Part shown: positions 10,977 to 19,284 of the stretch, in pieces
How positions within the stretch are numbered: the first letter of the stretch is position 1
Layout of the letters: each line of letters begins with the position of its first letter
NCBI GenBank assembly: GCA_947475545.1
Contig: CANJLL010000006.1
Span: 124,001-188,000, forward strand
DNA from: Chloroflexota bacterium
Lineage (GTDB): Bacteria; Chloroflexota; Limnocylindria; Limnocylindrales; CSP1-4
Direction of reading: 5' to 3'
Length of the DNA: 64,000 nt
Notes under the pieces: generated by a model
What the model was told of the DNA's origin: nothing
What the model saw: the letters and a program-made list of their open reading frames with translations, nothing else
Database searches by the model: none
Translations under genes and position numbers: made by a program

Positions 10977-12035
10977 CTACTCCTCGAGCAACGGGAACGC
11001 GCTGAGCAGCGACGGCGGCGTGACCGACGGGACCCCCGTGATCACGTGCTCGCGCTTGATGTCCGCGATCGTCGGCGTACCCAGGTAGGTCATCGCGTAG
11101 AAGATCTCCTCCTGGAGCAGCTCGAAGAGGCGCACCAGCCCCGCCTCACCGCCGGCCGCCAGCCCAAAGCACTGGAGTCGGCCGATGGCGACCGCCGTCG
11201 CCCCGAGGGCGATGGCCTTGACGACGTCGGTTCCGCGCATGACGCCGCTGTCCAGGATCACCTCCGCGCGCCCGCCGACGGCCGAGACGATGTCGGGCAG
11301 GTAGTCGATGGCCCCGCGCCCGTGATCCAGTGCGTGCCCGGCATGGTTCGAGATGTAGATGACCTGGAAGCCCATGTCGACCAGGCGCTTCGCATCCTCG
11401 GGATGGGTGACGCCCTTGGCGATGAGCGGGATGCCGGCGCCCTCGATGATCCTGGGCAGCACGTCCCAGCTCATCCCCTGGCGCAGCGCCGAGGTGGGGC
11501 GGATGGGCTCGTGGGACGCGATCATCTCGCGCTCCATCCGGCCGAAGCGCGGGGTGTCGAATGCGAAGCACACGCCCTGGTAGCCCACCTGCTTCGCCCG
11601 GGCGATCGCCTCGCGCGCCCATGCCTCGTCGCCCGAGAAGGCCAGCTGCAGGATCTTTGGCGCGGGGGTCACGCCGGCGATCTCCTCCCACGTGGAGATC
11701 ACGACCATCGACGCCAGGATGGGCACGGTGCCGAACGTCTCGCTGGCCCGCGCGACGGCACGATGGCCCTCGGGGTCGAACAGCTGCGTCGAGCCGATGG
11801 GGCCCGGCAGCACCGGGATCCGAAGCTTGTGACCCATGAACGTGGTGGACGTATCGATCCTGGAGACGTCCACGAGGATGCGGGGCTGCAACGCCAGGGT
11901 GTCGAAGCCCAGCCGGTTGCGCTTCATCGTGGTCTCGGTCTCGGCCGCACCGTCCAGCCGCGCCCATGCCTTCTCGGACATGTGCTTCCGCGCGTAGGCG
12001 ACCATCTCGGTCGTGGTGACGAAGTCCTGGCTCAT
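10977..12035 (-). CDS. FMN-dependent alpha-hydroxy-acid oxidase/dehydrogenase (LldD/glycolate-oxidase family)
   Basis: The 352-residue TIM-barrel flavoprotein would oxidise a 2-hydroxy acid, or a related substrate, to the 2-oxo form. The FMN-phosphate region DSGVMRGTDVVKAIALG and the catalytic-histidine segment SNHAGHALD are visible. In lactate and glycolate oxidases the second segment reads SNHGxRQLD, and its arginine binds the substrate carboxylate. Here that position is histidine, so the substrate may differ. ATG at 12035 follows GGAGGG. The likely -10 (TACGCT, 12067-12072) and a hairpin lie just upstream. The gene is alone. Confidence 0.88.
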   Translation of the reverse strand: MSQDFVTTTEMVAYARKHMSEKAWARLDGAAETETTMKRNRLGFDTLALQPRILVDVSRIDTSTTFMGHKLRIPVLPGPIGSTQLFDPEGHRAVARASETFGTVPILASMVVISTWEEIAGVTPAPKILQLAFSGDEAWAREAIARAKQVGYQGVCFAFDTPRFGRMEREMIASHEPIRPTSALRQGMSWDVLPRIIEGAGIPLIAKGVTHPEDAKRLVDMGFQVIYISNHAGHALDHGRGAIDYLPDIVSAVGGRAEVILDSGVMRGTDVVKAIALGATAVAIGRLQCFGLAAGGEAGLVRLFELLQEEIFYAMTYLGTPTIADIKREHVITGVPSVTPPSLLSAFPLLEE

Positions 12036-12051
12036 GGCATCCCTCCGGCGT

Positions 12052-12072
12052 GCTGGCAATCAAGCCAGCGTA
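12052..12072 (-). promoter_or_regulatory. Promoter -10 with inverted repeat before the hydroxy-acid oxidase
   Basis: GCTGGC-AATCAA-GCCAGC (12052-12069) is a perfect 6-bp inverted repeat overlapping TACGCT (12067-12072, minus strand). It could be an operator at the transcription start or a short leader hairpin. Confidence 0.45.
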
Positions 12073-12094
12073 GCGGCTGCCCGGACGAACGACA

Positions 12095-12151
12095 GGGCCG
12101 AAGGTGGCCATCGCTGGGGCCGAACCGCGGTGGGGCCGAAGGTGGCCATCG
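12095..12151. repeat. 38-bp-spaced direct repeat
   Basis: GGGCCGAAGGTGGCCATCG occurs at 12095-12113 and 12133-12151, between two minus-strand genes. No function evident. Confidence 0.6.
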
Positions 12152-12240
12152 GTGGGGCCGCGCCGGCGCGCGGGGCCGTGGCGCACGCCGCGCCGGGCTC
12201 CTGGAGCCGGCCCAGGCTCGGAGGCGGCGGGCTCTCCGGC

Positions 12241-12759
12241 CTACCTGGCCTGGGCTGCCCGCCGGTTCTCGGCGATCTCACGCTCGCGGAATTCGGCCAC
12301 GATCTTGTCCAGCAGCCAGCGCGCCGTCTTCTCGGCAAAGCCGTGGATCATGGACTTGTCGATCAGCAGGCCCAGCTGGCCGCCGGGCGGCGCGTACACC
12401 CCCTGCAGGGCGATCCGGTTGCCGGTGATGCTGAGGCGGCCGGCAAAGACCGGGAAGAGCGGCGAGAAGGACGATGCCCGCCACCCGATCTCGCCGACGC
12501 AGCCGGTGGCTCCGGCGGGACCCATGCCGACGTCGATGAGGGCGGCCTTCTTGAAGGTGATCTCACGGCCGTCGTTGCGCAGGATGAAGGCGACATCCGT
12601 CTCCACCCGAACCAGGTCCGGGCGATCCGGCGGCGGCGACACGATCTGCCCCAGCCAGGAGGGATCGCTGAGCGCCACGCACAGGCGCCTGGAGTCCGAA
12701 TGGAGTGCCCGACTGACGTCCAGTTTCGCGACAGACTCGGCCACGACTGCGGCCGTCAT
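12241..12759 (-). CDS. Conserved hypothetical, SRPBCC-like
   Basis: The 172-residue protein has no signal peptide or membrane segment. The pattern FPVFAGRLSITG..IALQGVYAPPGG and a final amphipathic helix (AEKTARWLLDKIVAEFRERE) resemble proteins with a START/SRPBCC-type cavity, which often bind hydrophobic ligands. That is inference from pattern only. The ATG at 12759 has no clear ribosome binding site; an AT-rich TGCTATTT lies about 15 nt upstream. It is separated from both minus-strand neighbours by 200 nt or more. Confidence 0.55.
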   Translation of the reverse strand: MTAAVVAESVAKLDVSRALHSDSRRLCVALSDPSWLGQIVSPPPDRPDLVRVETDVAFILRNDGREITFKKAALIDVGMGPAGATGCVGEIGWRASSFSPLFPVFAGRLSITGNRIALQGVYAPPGGQLGLLIDKSMIHGFAEKTARWLLDKIVAEFREREIAENRRAAQAR

Positions 12760-13007
12760 TCGGTCGTGGAAATAGCAAGCCGGCCCTGCGGCACGTGGTG
12801 CTCCTGTCGTCTCCGCCCTTCAAATGGCCCGCCCGATGCCACGGAGACTGGCAGCGAGTGTGCCGGGCGGTCGCGCGGGCCCTGTAGGGCCGTTCGGCCC
12901 CATTTCCGCCGGTCGTCCGGATCAGGCTCGCGGCGGGGAGCGGCGGCAGCGGTGCCAGTCGGGCAACGGTAGGTGGCAGGGCGGCATCGCGCGGCCCGGG
13001 CCGGGGA

Positions 13008-13724
13008 TCATCCGCGCTGGAGCGCCTCGAACTCGTCCAGCGCCTGGCGAGCCTCCTCGATGAGCCGGGGCCGCTCCGGATGCGTTGGCTCGCGGTCGAT
13101 CAGCGCCCGGGCACGGGGATCGCCGCGGACCGCCAGGCCGTAGATCGCCTCGGCGCGGGTGTCGTCGTGGGGGTCGTCGCTGCGCGCGGCCAACGCCTCG
13201 ATGGTCGCGTCGTCCACGGCGCCACCGACAGCCAGGGCGAACGTCGCCCAGTCGCGCACCGCGTCGACCGGATCCGTGGAGAGCCGCCGGAGGCTGGCGA
13301 GCGCGTAGGGGTTCTCGACGAATGGGCCCAGCGCGAACGTCACCGCGAACCGGACGTCGGCGTCGGGATGCGCCACATGGTCGAGGATCCCGTCCACGGC
13401 CCGCACGTCACCCGCGTAATGGAGCGCACAGATCACCGACTCCAGGGCGCATGGGTCCTGCTCCAGCCGCAGGCGCGGCAGCAGGGCCTGGGCCATGACG
13501 GCGACATGGTCGCGGCGCACCTGGACCACCTGCCCAAGGAGGTCGGCGCTGGTCTCGCGCCGCGAGGCTTCGGCCGAAGCCAGCCCGTCGATGCCCTCGG
13601 CGAGCGATCGATCGGGATCGCCCTTCGCGAGGTCCACGAGGAGTCCCCAGCGGGCATCGTCGCCGGGCTCTGCCAGGATGCGGTCCAGGAGCTGCGGTCC
13701 AGTCGCTGGCTGGGAGACCCCCAT
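13008..13724 (-). CDS. HEAT-repeat protein
   Basis: The 238-residue protein consists of helical pairs of the HEAT / PBS-lyase type, seen as repeated A-x-x-AL-x-D-x-xV-R patterns (HPDADVRFAVTFALG, DPVDAVRDWATFALA, DPHDDTRAEAIYGLA). Such scaffolds bind proteins or prosthetic groups. The start at 13724 (GGGGATCG before ATG) is preferred over the longer frame, whose N-terminus is shadow of the next gene. It begins 7 nt after the stop of the double-RidA gene, so the two form an operon. The partner is unknown. Confidence 0.75.
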   Translation of the reverse strand: MGVSQPATGPQLLDRILAEPGDDARWGLLVDLAKGDPDRSLAEGIDGLASAEASRRETSADLLGQVVQVRRDHVAVMAQALLPRLRLEQDPCALESVICALHYAGDVRAVDGILDHVAHPDADVRFAVTFALGPFVENPYALASLRRLSTDPVDAVRDWATFALAVGGAVDDATIEALAARSDDPHDDTRAEAIYGLAVRGDPRARALIDREPTHPERPRLIEEARQALDEFEALQRG

Positions 13725-13731
13725 CGATCCC

Positions 13732-14427
13732 CTACCCGGCCACGGCGTCAAGCTCGACTTCGATGAGCTTGCCCGGCGTGGTGAACCCGTCGCACCGTCC
13801 GATGGTGACCGGCAACCCCGGGAAGCCCAGCCGCTCCGCCAGCCATGCGCCGGTGCCCGGCTCCTGCGTCCGGTCCACGTGCGCGGTGATGGCAAACGGG
13901 GTCACGGGCCGGCCCAGGGTCTGCACAGCATGGGCGACGGTCGCCGCGATGCGCGGACCGATGTCGGCCAGCTGCTCCTCGTAGGTTGGGAGCGTGGACG
14001 TGATCCCGGTGTTGAAGACCAGGTCGCCGGTGGCCACCCAGCGGCAGAGCGGCACGCCGTCCTCGTAGCGGGCAGCGACCTTGTCCCGGGCCGCGCCGGC
14101 CAGGGCCATCCCGTCGAACCGGACGCCGTCGCCACCCGGGAAGGCGCCGGGCTCGATGAAGCTGGACGAGGCGCTGACGCCGGGGCCGTTGAGCAGGCGG
14201 GCGGTTCGAACCTTGCTCCCGGCGTCGCGCGCCGGTCGCGAGGCGGCGAAGATCCGGGTCCGAACGATGTCGGCCACGCCGTCGAGGCCGTGTGCGCGCA
14301 GCTCGGCATCGATCGCGTCCATCAGCGCGTCGAGTTGGACGAGGTCGCTCGAGTCGGCAGAGCCGCTGAACGCGAGGCCCTGGCGCCCCGCACGCTCCAG
14401 CGGCTGGCTGTGCACCGTGATCACCAT
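13732..14427 (-). CDS. Tandem RidA/YjgF-fold protein
   Basis: The 231-residue protein looks like two RidA/YjgF-type halves joined together. Each half has the hydrophobic strand (LAFSGSA; LVFNTGITS), the long helix (QLDALMDAIDAELRAHGL; IAATVAHAVQTLG) and the end strands; the second half closes with PGKLIEVELDAVA, typical of RidA. Single RidA proteins hydrolyse reactive enamines; two-domain forms occur in pathway-specific enzymes and chorismatase-like proteins. ATG at 14427 follows GGAGGG. It is first in an operon with the HEAT gene and divergent from the alcohol dehydrogenase, with palindromic sites between them. The fold is likely, the function unknown. Confidence 0.65.
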   Translation of the reverse strand: MVITVHSQPLERAGRQGLAFSGSADSSDLVQLDALMDAIDAELRAHGLDGVADIVRTRIFAASRPARDAGSKVRTARLLNGPGVSASSSFIEPGAFPGGDGVRFDGMALAGAARDKVAARYEDGVPLCRWVATGDLVFNTGITSTLPTYEEQLADIGPRIAATVAHAVQTLGRPVTPFAITAHVDRTQEPGTGAWLAERLGFPGLPVTIGRCDGFTTPGKLIEVELDAVAG

Positions 14428-14456
14428 GCAACCCTCCTGTCGGGTCCGTGCGAAGG

Positions 14457-14474
14457 GTGCTGGCCGGCCAGCAC
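14457..14474. promoter_or_regulatory. 18-bp perfect palindrome, candidate operator
   Basis: GTGCTGGCCGGCCAGCAC reads identically on both strands and lies 6 nt before TATCCT (14481-14486), the -10 of the plus-strand dehydrogenase. It occupies the -35/spacer region of that promoter and faces the divergent RidA-like gene. Confidence 0.55.
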
Positions 14475-14480
14475 GCCCGC

Positions 14481-14486
14481 TATCCT
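14481..14486 (+). promoter_or_regulatory. -10 of the alcohol dehydrogenase gene
   Basis: TATCCT; transcription would start near 14493, giving a leader of about 44 nt. Confidence 0.5.
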
Positions 14487-14508
14487 GCACCGAACGTGAG
14501 CCGTTGTG

Positions 14509-14524
14509 CGGCCGAATTCGGCCG
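14509..14524. promoter_or_regulatory. 16-bp perfect palindrome before the ADH ribosome binding site
   Basis: CGGCCGAATTCGGCCG, immediately upstream of GAAGGGG. It could be a second operator or a leader hairpin. Confidence 0.45.
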
Positions 14525-14536
14525 GAAGGGGACCAG

Positions 14537-15628
14537 ATGACCGGTACCAGCCGCGCCGCCGTCCTGGAGGCGCCCGAGACGCTCGTGATGCGCGAGTTCC
14601 CGCTGCCGACGATCGGCCCGGAGGATGGGCTGCTCCGGATCGAGATGGCCGGGGTCTGCGGCACGGACTGGAAGTACTTCTCGGGCAAGTTGGCCAACGC
14701 CATCCCGTTGATCCTGGGCCACGAGATCCTGGGCCGGGTGGCGGAGATCGGCGAGACGGCCGCCGCCAAGTGGGGGGTCCGTGTCGGCGACAGGGTGCTG
14801 GTGGAAGGATCGGTGCCCTGCTGGTCGTGCGGGCGCTGCCGGTCCGGCGAGTATCGCTTCTGCCAGCGCAAGAACGGCTACGGGCTGAACACGTCGTCCA
14901 CCACGCCGCCGCACCTGTGGGGCGCGATGGCGGAGTACATGTACCTGGCGCCGGGCAGCATCCTCCACCGGATCACGCCGGACGTGCCGGCCGGGACGGC
15001 GATCGCGGCGGCGCTGCTGGCCAACGGGATCGAATGGCTGCGCGATCGCGGCGGCGTCACGCTGGGCGACGACGTGGTCATTCAGGGCTGCGGACCGCAG
15101 GGGCTGGCCGCGACGGTGATCGCCCGCGAGGTGGGGGCACGCCGGATCATCGTGACGGGGCTGGCCCGCGACACGGCACGCCTGGAGCTGGCCGGGCGGC
15201 TGGGGGCCACCGACACCATCTGCGTGGACCGCGAGGATACCGAGGGGCGTGTCCGGGAGATCACCGGCGGCCGGATGGCGGACGTCTGCCTGGACGTCGC
15301 TGGGAGCGCCCTGGCAACGCCGGTCTCGATCAAGCTGGTCCGGACGCTGGGCACGGTGGTGCTGGCAGGCCTGGCGGGCAAGGACGCCATCGCGCAGATG
15401 CCCATGGACCACATCGTCTGGAACGAGATCCGGATCCAGGGGGTGTACGTCAAGGGCGAGGCGGCCTACGCCAAGGCCATCGACTTCATCGAGACGCGCG
15501 CGGCGCACTACCCGGTGAACGAGATCGTGAGCCACACGTTCCCGCTGGAGCGAGCCGAGGACGCGATCCGCGCCGCGGCCGGGCAGAACCAGCCGGTGGG
15601 CTTCGTGAAGGCGGCGATCGTCCCGTAG
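14537..15628 (+). CDS. Zinc-dependent alcohol/polyol dehydrogenase (MDR family)
   Basis: The 363-residue enzyme has the medium-chain dehydrogenase layout: catalytic zinc ligands in GVCGTDW and GHEILG, four structural-zinc cysteines in PCWSCGRCRSGEYRFC (about residues 95-112), and a Rossmann segment GCGPQGLAA near 195. It would oxidise an alcohol with NAD(P). ATG at 14537 follows GAAGGGG; the longer open frame upstream is shadow. It is transcribed divergently from the double-RidA/HEAT operon, with two perfect palindromes in its promoter region, which suggests a dedicated regulator. Substrate unknown. Confidence 0.92.
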   Translation: MTGTSRAAVLEAPETLVMREFPLPTIGPEDGLLRIEMAGVCGTDWKYFSGKLANAIPLILGHEILGRVAEIGETAAAKWGVRVGDRVLVEGSVPCWSCGRCRSGEYRFCQRKNGYGLNTSSTTPPHLWGAMAEYMYLAPGSILHRITPDVPAGTAIAAALLANGIEWLRDRGGVTLGDDVVIQGCGPQGLAATVIAREVGARRIIVTGLARDTARLELAGRLGATDTICVDREDTEGRVREITGGRMADVCLDVAGSALATPVSIKLVRTLGTVVLAGLAGKDAIAQMPMDHIVWNEIRIQGVYVKGEAAYAKAIDFIETRAAHYPVNEIVSHTFPLERAEDAIRAAAGQNQPVGFVKAAIVP

Positions 15629-15644
15629 GCAGCGGCGGCGGGTC

Positions 15645-16082
15645 CTACGCCTCCCGCCAGTCGCCGATCCCGACCACGCGCTCGACCGCGATCCGGATCA
15701 CCCAGCCGCCCGGCGGATCCGGCATCGCCGGGAAGACCACGTCGGGTCCCAGGTAGCGCTTCGCCAGTTGCCCCAGCAGCTGGGGCGCACCGCCATCGGT
15801 GAGCCGGGCGCGGCCGTGGAGGACCAGGTAGTGGTCGAGGCCATGGTCGGTGCGGCCGGGCGCATCAAAGCTGAGCGCGACGCGCGAGTCGCGGCGCACG
15901 TTCCGCAGTTTGGGTTGGTCGAACATGCTGCCGATGACGATCTCGTCGGCCTCGACGCCGACCCACGCGATGCTGACCTGCGGAGAACCGTCCGCGTTGA
16001 GGGTCACGACGTGGGCGAGCGGGCCGGATTCGAGGAATGCGCGCACCTTCGGCGGGAGGGCTGCGTGCGATCCGGTCGGCAT
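15645..16082 (-). CDS. PPOX-class F420-dependent oxidoreductase
   Basis: The 145-residue protein is a split-beta-barrel flavin/F420-binding protein. AHVVTLNADGSPQVSIAWVG at 23-42 and NVRRDSRVALSF are characteristic of the PPOX / F420 family. With the LLM protein at 5.6 kb it suggests the organism makes F420. The ATG has no ribosome binding site; TACCAT lies 6 nt upstream, so the mRNA is probably leaderless. It is divergent from the methyltransferase with only 47 bp between, both with this arrangement. Confidence 0.88.
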   Translation of the reverse strand: MPTGSHAALPPKVRAFLESGPLAHVVTLNADGSPQVSIAWVGVEADEIVIGSMFDQPKLRNVRRDSRVALSFDAPGRTDHGLDHYLVLHGRARLTDGGAPQLLGQLAKRYLGPDVVFPAMPDPPGGWVIRIAVERVVGIGDWREA

Positions 16083-16129
16083 CCAGTGATGGTAGCGAAC
16101 CCCGGGTCCGAGGCCGGTATCCTTCGCCG
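16083..16129. promoter_or_regulatory. Divergent leaderless promoters
   Basis: TACCAT (16089-16094, minus strand) lies 6 nt before the ATG at 16082, and TATCCT (16118-16123, plus) lies 6 nt before the ATG at 16130. Both genes would begin at their own start codons. Confidence 0.65.
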
Positions 16130-16993
16130 ATGAGCGACCCGAACGCCGCCCCGGCCGGCGCCACCACTCCCGCCGGCACCGGCACCGGCGCCACGTACAT
16201 CCACGGCCATCACGCGAGCGTGCTTCGATCGCACGGCTGGCGGACGGCCGAGAACTCCGCGGGCTACCTGCTCCCCCACCTCCACCAGGGGATGAGCCTG
16301 CTGGACGTGGGCAGCGGCCCAGGCACCATCACGGTTGGGCTGGCGGCGCTCCTGGCGCCGGCGCTGGTCGTCGGCGTCGACACGGCCGAGGCCGTGGTTG
16401 ACAAGGCCCGGGCCGACGCGGATGCCGCCGGGGCCGACGTCCGCTTTGGGATCGCAAACGCCAACCGGCTCCCCTTCCCTGCCGCCTACTTCGACGTCGT
16501 CCATGCCCATCAACTGCTCCAGCACCTGGCCGACCCGGTTGGGGCATTGCGCGAGATGGGGCGGGTGGCGCGGGCAGGTGGCCTGGTGGCGGCGCGAGAC
16601 GCGGACTACTCGGGGATGGCCTGGGGGCCGGCCGATCCGGCGCTGGATGGGTGGCTGCAGCTGTACGACCGGATCGCCCGAAGCGCGGGCGGCGAGCCGA
16701 ACGCCGGCCGGTTCCTGGTGGGCTGGGCGCGGGACGCGGGGTTTGCGGACGTGACGGCGAGCTCGTCGGCCTGGCGCTTCGACGCACCCGAGGATCGCGC
16801 CTGGTGGGGCGGGACGTGGGCCGAGCGGGTGACGGCATCGACGTTCGCGGAGCAGGCCGTGGCGCTGGGACTCGCGGATGCCACGGCGCTTGAGCGGATC
16901 GCCGACGCGTGGCGGCGCTGGGCGGCCGCGCCGGACGGGTGGTTCACCGTGCCCCACGGCGAGATCCTCTGCCGGGTGCCCGGGGAAGGGTAG
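16130..16993 (+). CDS. Class I SAM-dependent methyltransferase
   Basis: The 287-residue protein has the SAM-binding motif I LLDVGSGPGTITVGLA (about 57-72), the acidic strand-2 end VVGVDTAEAVVDKA, and the post-motif segment LPFPAAYFDVVHAHQLLQHLADP. This is the UbiE/Methyltransf_11 pattern. The start at 16130 is chosen because TATCCT lies 6 nt upstream; the frame stays open for 31 codons before it. The target is unknown. It is followed by the PAC2 gene, which has its own leaderless promoter. Confidence 0.9.
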   Translation: MSDPNAAPAGATTPAGTGTGATYIHGHHASVLRSHGWRTAENSAGYLLPHLHQGMSLLDVGSGPGTITVGLAALLAPALVVGVDTAEAVVDKARADADAAGADVRFGIANANRLPFPAAYFDVVHAHQLLQHLADPVGALREMGRVARAGGLVAARDADYSGMAWGPADPALDGWLQLYDRIARSAGGEPNAGRFLVGWARDAGFADVTASSSAWRFDAPEDRAWWGGTWAERVTASTFAEQAVALGLADATALERIADAWRRWAAAPDGWFTVPHGEILCRVPGEG

Positions 16994-17010
16994 GCGCGGG
17001 GCTGGTTTGG

Positions 17011-17043
17011 GGCCGGCGCGAGGCCGGCGCGAGGCCTGCGCGC
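17011..17043. repeat. 11-bp tandem repeat, three copies
   Basis: GGCCGGCGCGA twice and GGCCTGCGCGC once, in the gap between the methyltransferase and the PAC2 gene. Confidence 0.6.
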
Positions 17044-17142
17044 GGGCGCCACAGGGGCAAATCCGGGGCGGAAGCGGCCCTCGGAAGCGGCGTTCGGGCG
17101 AGTCCGTCGCCCTCGGCCAGCCGCAAGTCCGGCAGCGTGCCG

Positions 17143-17148
17143 TATCCT
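17143..17148 (+). promoter_or_regulatory. Leaderless -10 of the PAC2 gene
   Basis: TATCCT, 6 nt before the ATG at 17155. Confidence 0.6.
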
Positions 17149-17154
17149 CTGGCG

Positions 17155-18015
17155 ATGCCGCTGTATCGCCTCCATGGCTCGCACGAGCTGATCGCCCCGA
17201 CCATGATCGCCGCGTTGGACGGGTGGGTCGATGCCGGCTCCGCGGCCACCAGTGCGGCCGCGCAGCTCGCCGGCGACGGCGACCCAGTGGCCACGTTCAA
17301 CCCGGACCTCGTCTACGACTACCGCGCCCGCCGGCCCACGCTCCACATCATGAGCGGGCGCCCCGGCACGCTGGACTGGCCGGAGCTCCAGATCCGCCAC
17401 CGCCGCCTGGGTGACCGTGACCTGCTGGTACTGACCGGCCCCGAGCCGGACTTCCGCTGGAAGGAGCTGTCGGCCGACCTGGTGGAGCTGGCGCAGAGCC
17501 TGGGCGTCGCGGAGTGGATCTCGCTGGGGGCCATCCCCGCGGCGGTTCCGCACACGCGGCCGGTGCCGGTGATGGGCACAGAATCGCGTCGCGGGCTGCT
17601 GCGCGCCAGCGTGAACCCGGGGCCAACAGGGCTGCTCCGGGTCCCCGCGGCGGCGATCAGCGTCATCGACATTGCCGTTGCCACATCGGGTATTCCGGCG
17701 GTGGGCTACTTCGCCCAGATCCCGCACTATGTGTCTGGCCCGTACCCGCTCGCGGCCGTTGAGCTGCTCAAGACGATGGAGCGGCATCTCGCCGAGGAGA
17801 TCGACACGGCCGGACTGCAGGGCGAGGCGGACGCGATGCTGGTCCGACTCTCCGCGGCCGCCGCGGCCGACGACGCGACGCGCGACTACGTCACGCGCCT
17901 CGAGGCCATGGTCGACGAGGCACGGCTCCCCTCCGGGGATGACCTGATCTCGGACATCGAGCGCTTCCTGCGCGAACAAGGCGGGTCGGGAAGCGGGGGC
18001 GTGGAACTGGGCTAG
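17155..18015 (+). CDS. PAC2 family protein (proteasome-assembly-chaperone-like)
   Basis: The 286-residue protein matches the PAC2 family: an ALDGWVDAGSAATSAA segment near the start, FNPDLVYDYRARRP, a central LGAIPAAVPHTRPVPV and the late GYFAQIPHYVSGPYPLAAVELL. In eukaryotes and archaea PAC2 proteins assist proteasome assembly; in bacteria their role is unclear and no proteasome gene is in this window. The start is set by TATCCT 6 nt upstream; the frame is open well before it. The last 40 residues are charged and helical, ending in a short Gly/Ser tail. Confidence 0.85.
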   Translation: MPLYRLHGSHELIAPTMIAALDGWVDAGSAATSAAAQLAGDGDPVATFNPDLVYDYRARRPTLHIMSGRPGTLDWPELQIRHRRLGDRDLLVLTGPEPDFRWKELSADLVELAQSLGVAEWISLGAIPAAVPHTRPVPVMGTESRRGLLRASVNPGPTGLLRVPAAAISVIDIAVATSGIPAVGYFAQIPHYVSGPYPLAAVELLKTMERHLAEEIDTAGLQGEADAMLVRLSAAAAADDATRDYVTRLEAMVDEARLPSGDDLISDIERFLREQGGSGSGGVELG

Positions 18016-18100
18016 GGGTCACGCGGCGGACCCGGCACGGCGGGGCACGCAGACGCGCCGCCGTACCGCCGCCACGGGCTGAACCTGGTCCGCGTGCTGG

Positions 18101-19096
18101 TCAGCCGCGCGGCTCGCCCATCTCCGGCGAGAGGTGGCGCGCCGGGATCACGCCCATCTTCCCCGACTGGTAGTCCTGGATCGCCTGGATGATCTCCTCG
18201 CGCGTGTTCATGACGAACGGGCCGTAGCTCACTACGGGCTCGCCGATGGGACGGCCGCCCAGCAGCAGCACCTCCATCTCCCCGACGAGTCCATCGGCCC
18301 GCAGGCCCGCCGAAGCCGACACCGTCAACGCGTCGCCCGGCCCAAAGACTGCCAGCTGCCCGTCGCGGATCGGCCGCTCATCGGGCCCGGCGCCCACCGT
18401 CCCGTGCCCGCGCATCACGTAGACGAGGGCGTTGTAGGCGGGCTCCCAGGGGACCTCGAGCCGGGCCCCGGGCGCCAGCGTCGCGTGGGCGTAGGAGATG
18501 GGCGTGTACGTCATCCCTGGCCCGGCCTGCCCGGCGAACGTGCCGGCGATGACCCGGATCAGGGTCCCGCCATCGGCGGAGGTGAGGAGGACGAGCCGGT
18601 CCGGCCGGATGTCCTGGTAGCGCGGCGGCGCGAACTTCTGCGCGGCCGGCAGGTTGACCCAGAGCTGCACGCCGTGGAAGAGTCCGCCCGACCGGTAGAT
18701 CGCGTCGGTGGGCATCTCGTCGTGCAGGATCCCGGCGCCGGCCGTCATCCACTGCGTCGCGCCGTCCCGGATCACCCCGCCGCCGCCGTTGGAATCCGTG
18801 TGGCGCAACTCCCCGTCAATCATGTACGTGACGGTCTCGAAGCCGCGGTGCGGATGCCACGGCGCGCCCTTCGCTTCGTTGGGGCCGTACTTGACCTCGC
18901 CCATCTCGTCGAGGAGGAGGAACGGGTCCGCGATGTTGCCGTATGGCCCGGGGAATGGGCGGCGAACCGGGAAGCCCGCGCCCTCGAACGTGGTCTGGGC
19001 CGTGATGATCTGCCCGACCGGGCGCTGTCGAGCGGTCACGTCCGGCCGCGGAACTCTCGGGAGGACGAGGAGGTCAGGGACGGTGACGGCGGGCAT
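18101..19096 (-). CDS. Pirin family protein
   Basis: The 331-residue bicupin has the pirin signature HPHRGFETVTYMIDGELRH and QWMTAGAGILHDEMP, which together supply the three histidines and one glutamate that hold the metal. Bacterial pirins have been reported as quercetinases or redox-sensing partners. The C-terminal ends with the common segment GPFVMNTREEIIQAIQDYQSGKMG. ATG at 19096 follows GAGGAA. It is convergent with the PAC2 gene and has no operon partner. Confidence 0.92.
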   Translation of the reverse strand: MPAVTVPDLLVLPRVPRPDVTARQRPVGQIITAQTTFEGAGFPVRRPFPGPYGNIADPFLLLDEMGEVKYGPNEAKGAPWHPHRGFETVTYMIDGELRHTDSNGGGGVIRDGATQWMTAGAGILHDEMPTDAIYRSGGLFHGVQLWVNLPAAQKFAPPRYQDIRPDRLVLLTSADGGTLIRVIAGTFAGQAGPGMTYTPISYAHATLAPGARLEVPWEPAYNALVYVMRGHGTVGAGPDERPIRDGQLAVFGPGDALTVSASAGLRADGLVGEMEVLLLGGRPIGEPVVSYGPFVMNTREEIIQAIQDYQSGKMGVIPARHLSPEMGEPRG

Positions 19097-19284
19097 GGGT
19101 TCCTCGATGGCTTGCTGCGGGGCGGCGCGCTGTCGTGCCGGACGTGATCAGATGTTCATTGTCTGCGCAACGACTGTCCAGCGCGTGGCCGACGGCGACC
19201 GACGGCGACCGTCGAGGTCGAAGGCAGGGCCTTGCCGGACGGGCGGACGGGCGCAGGGGCGGCGGGCCGGACGGCTTCGACCCT

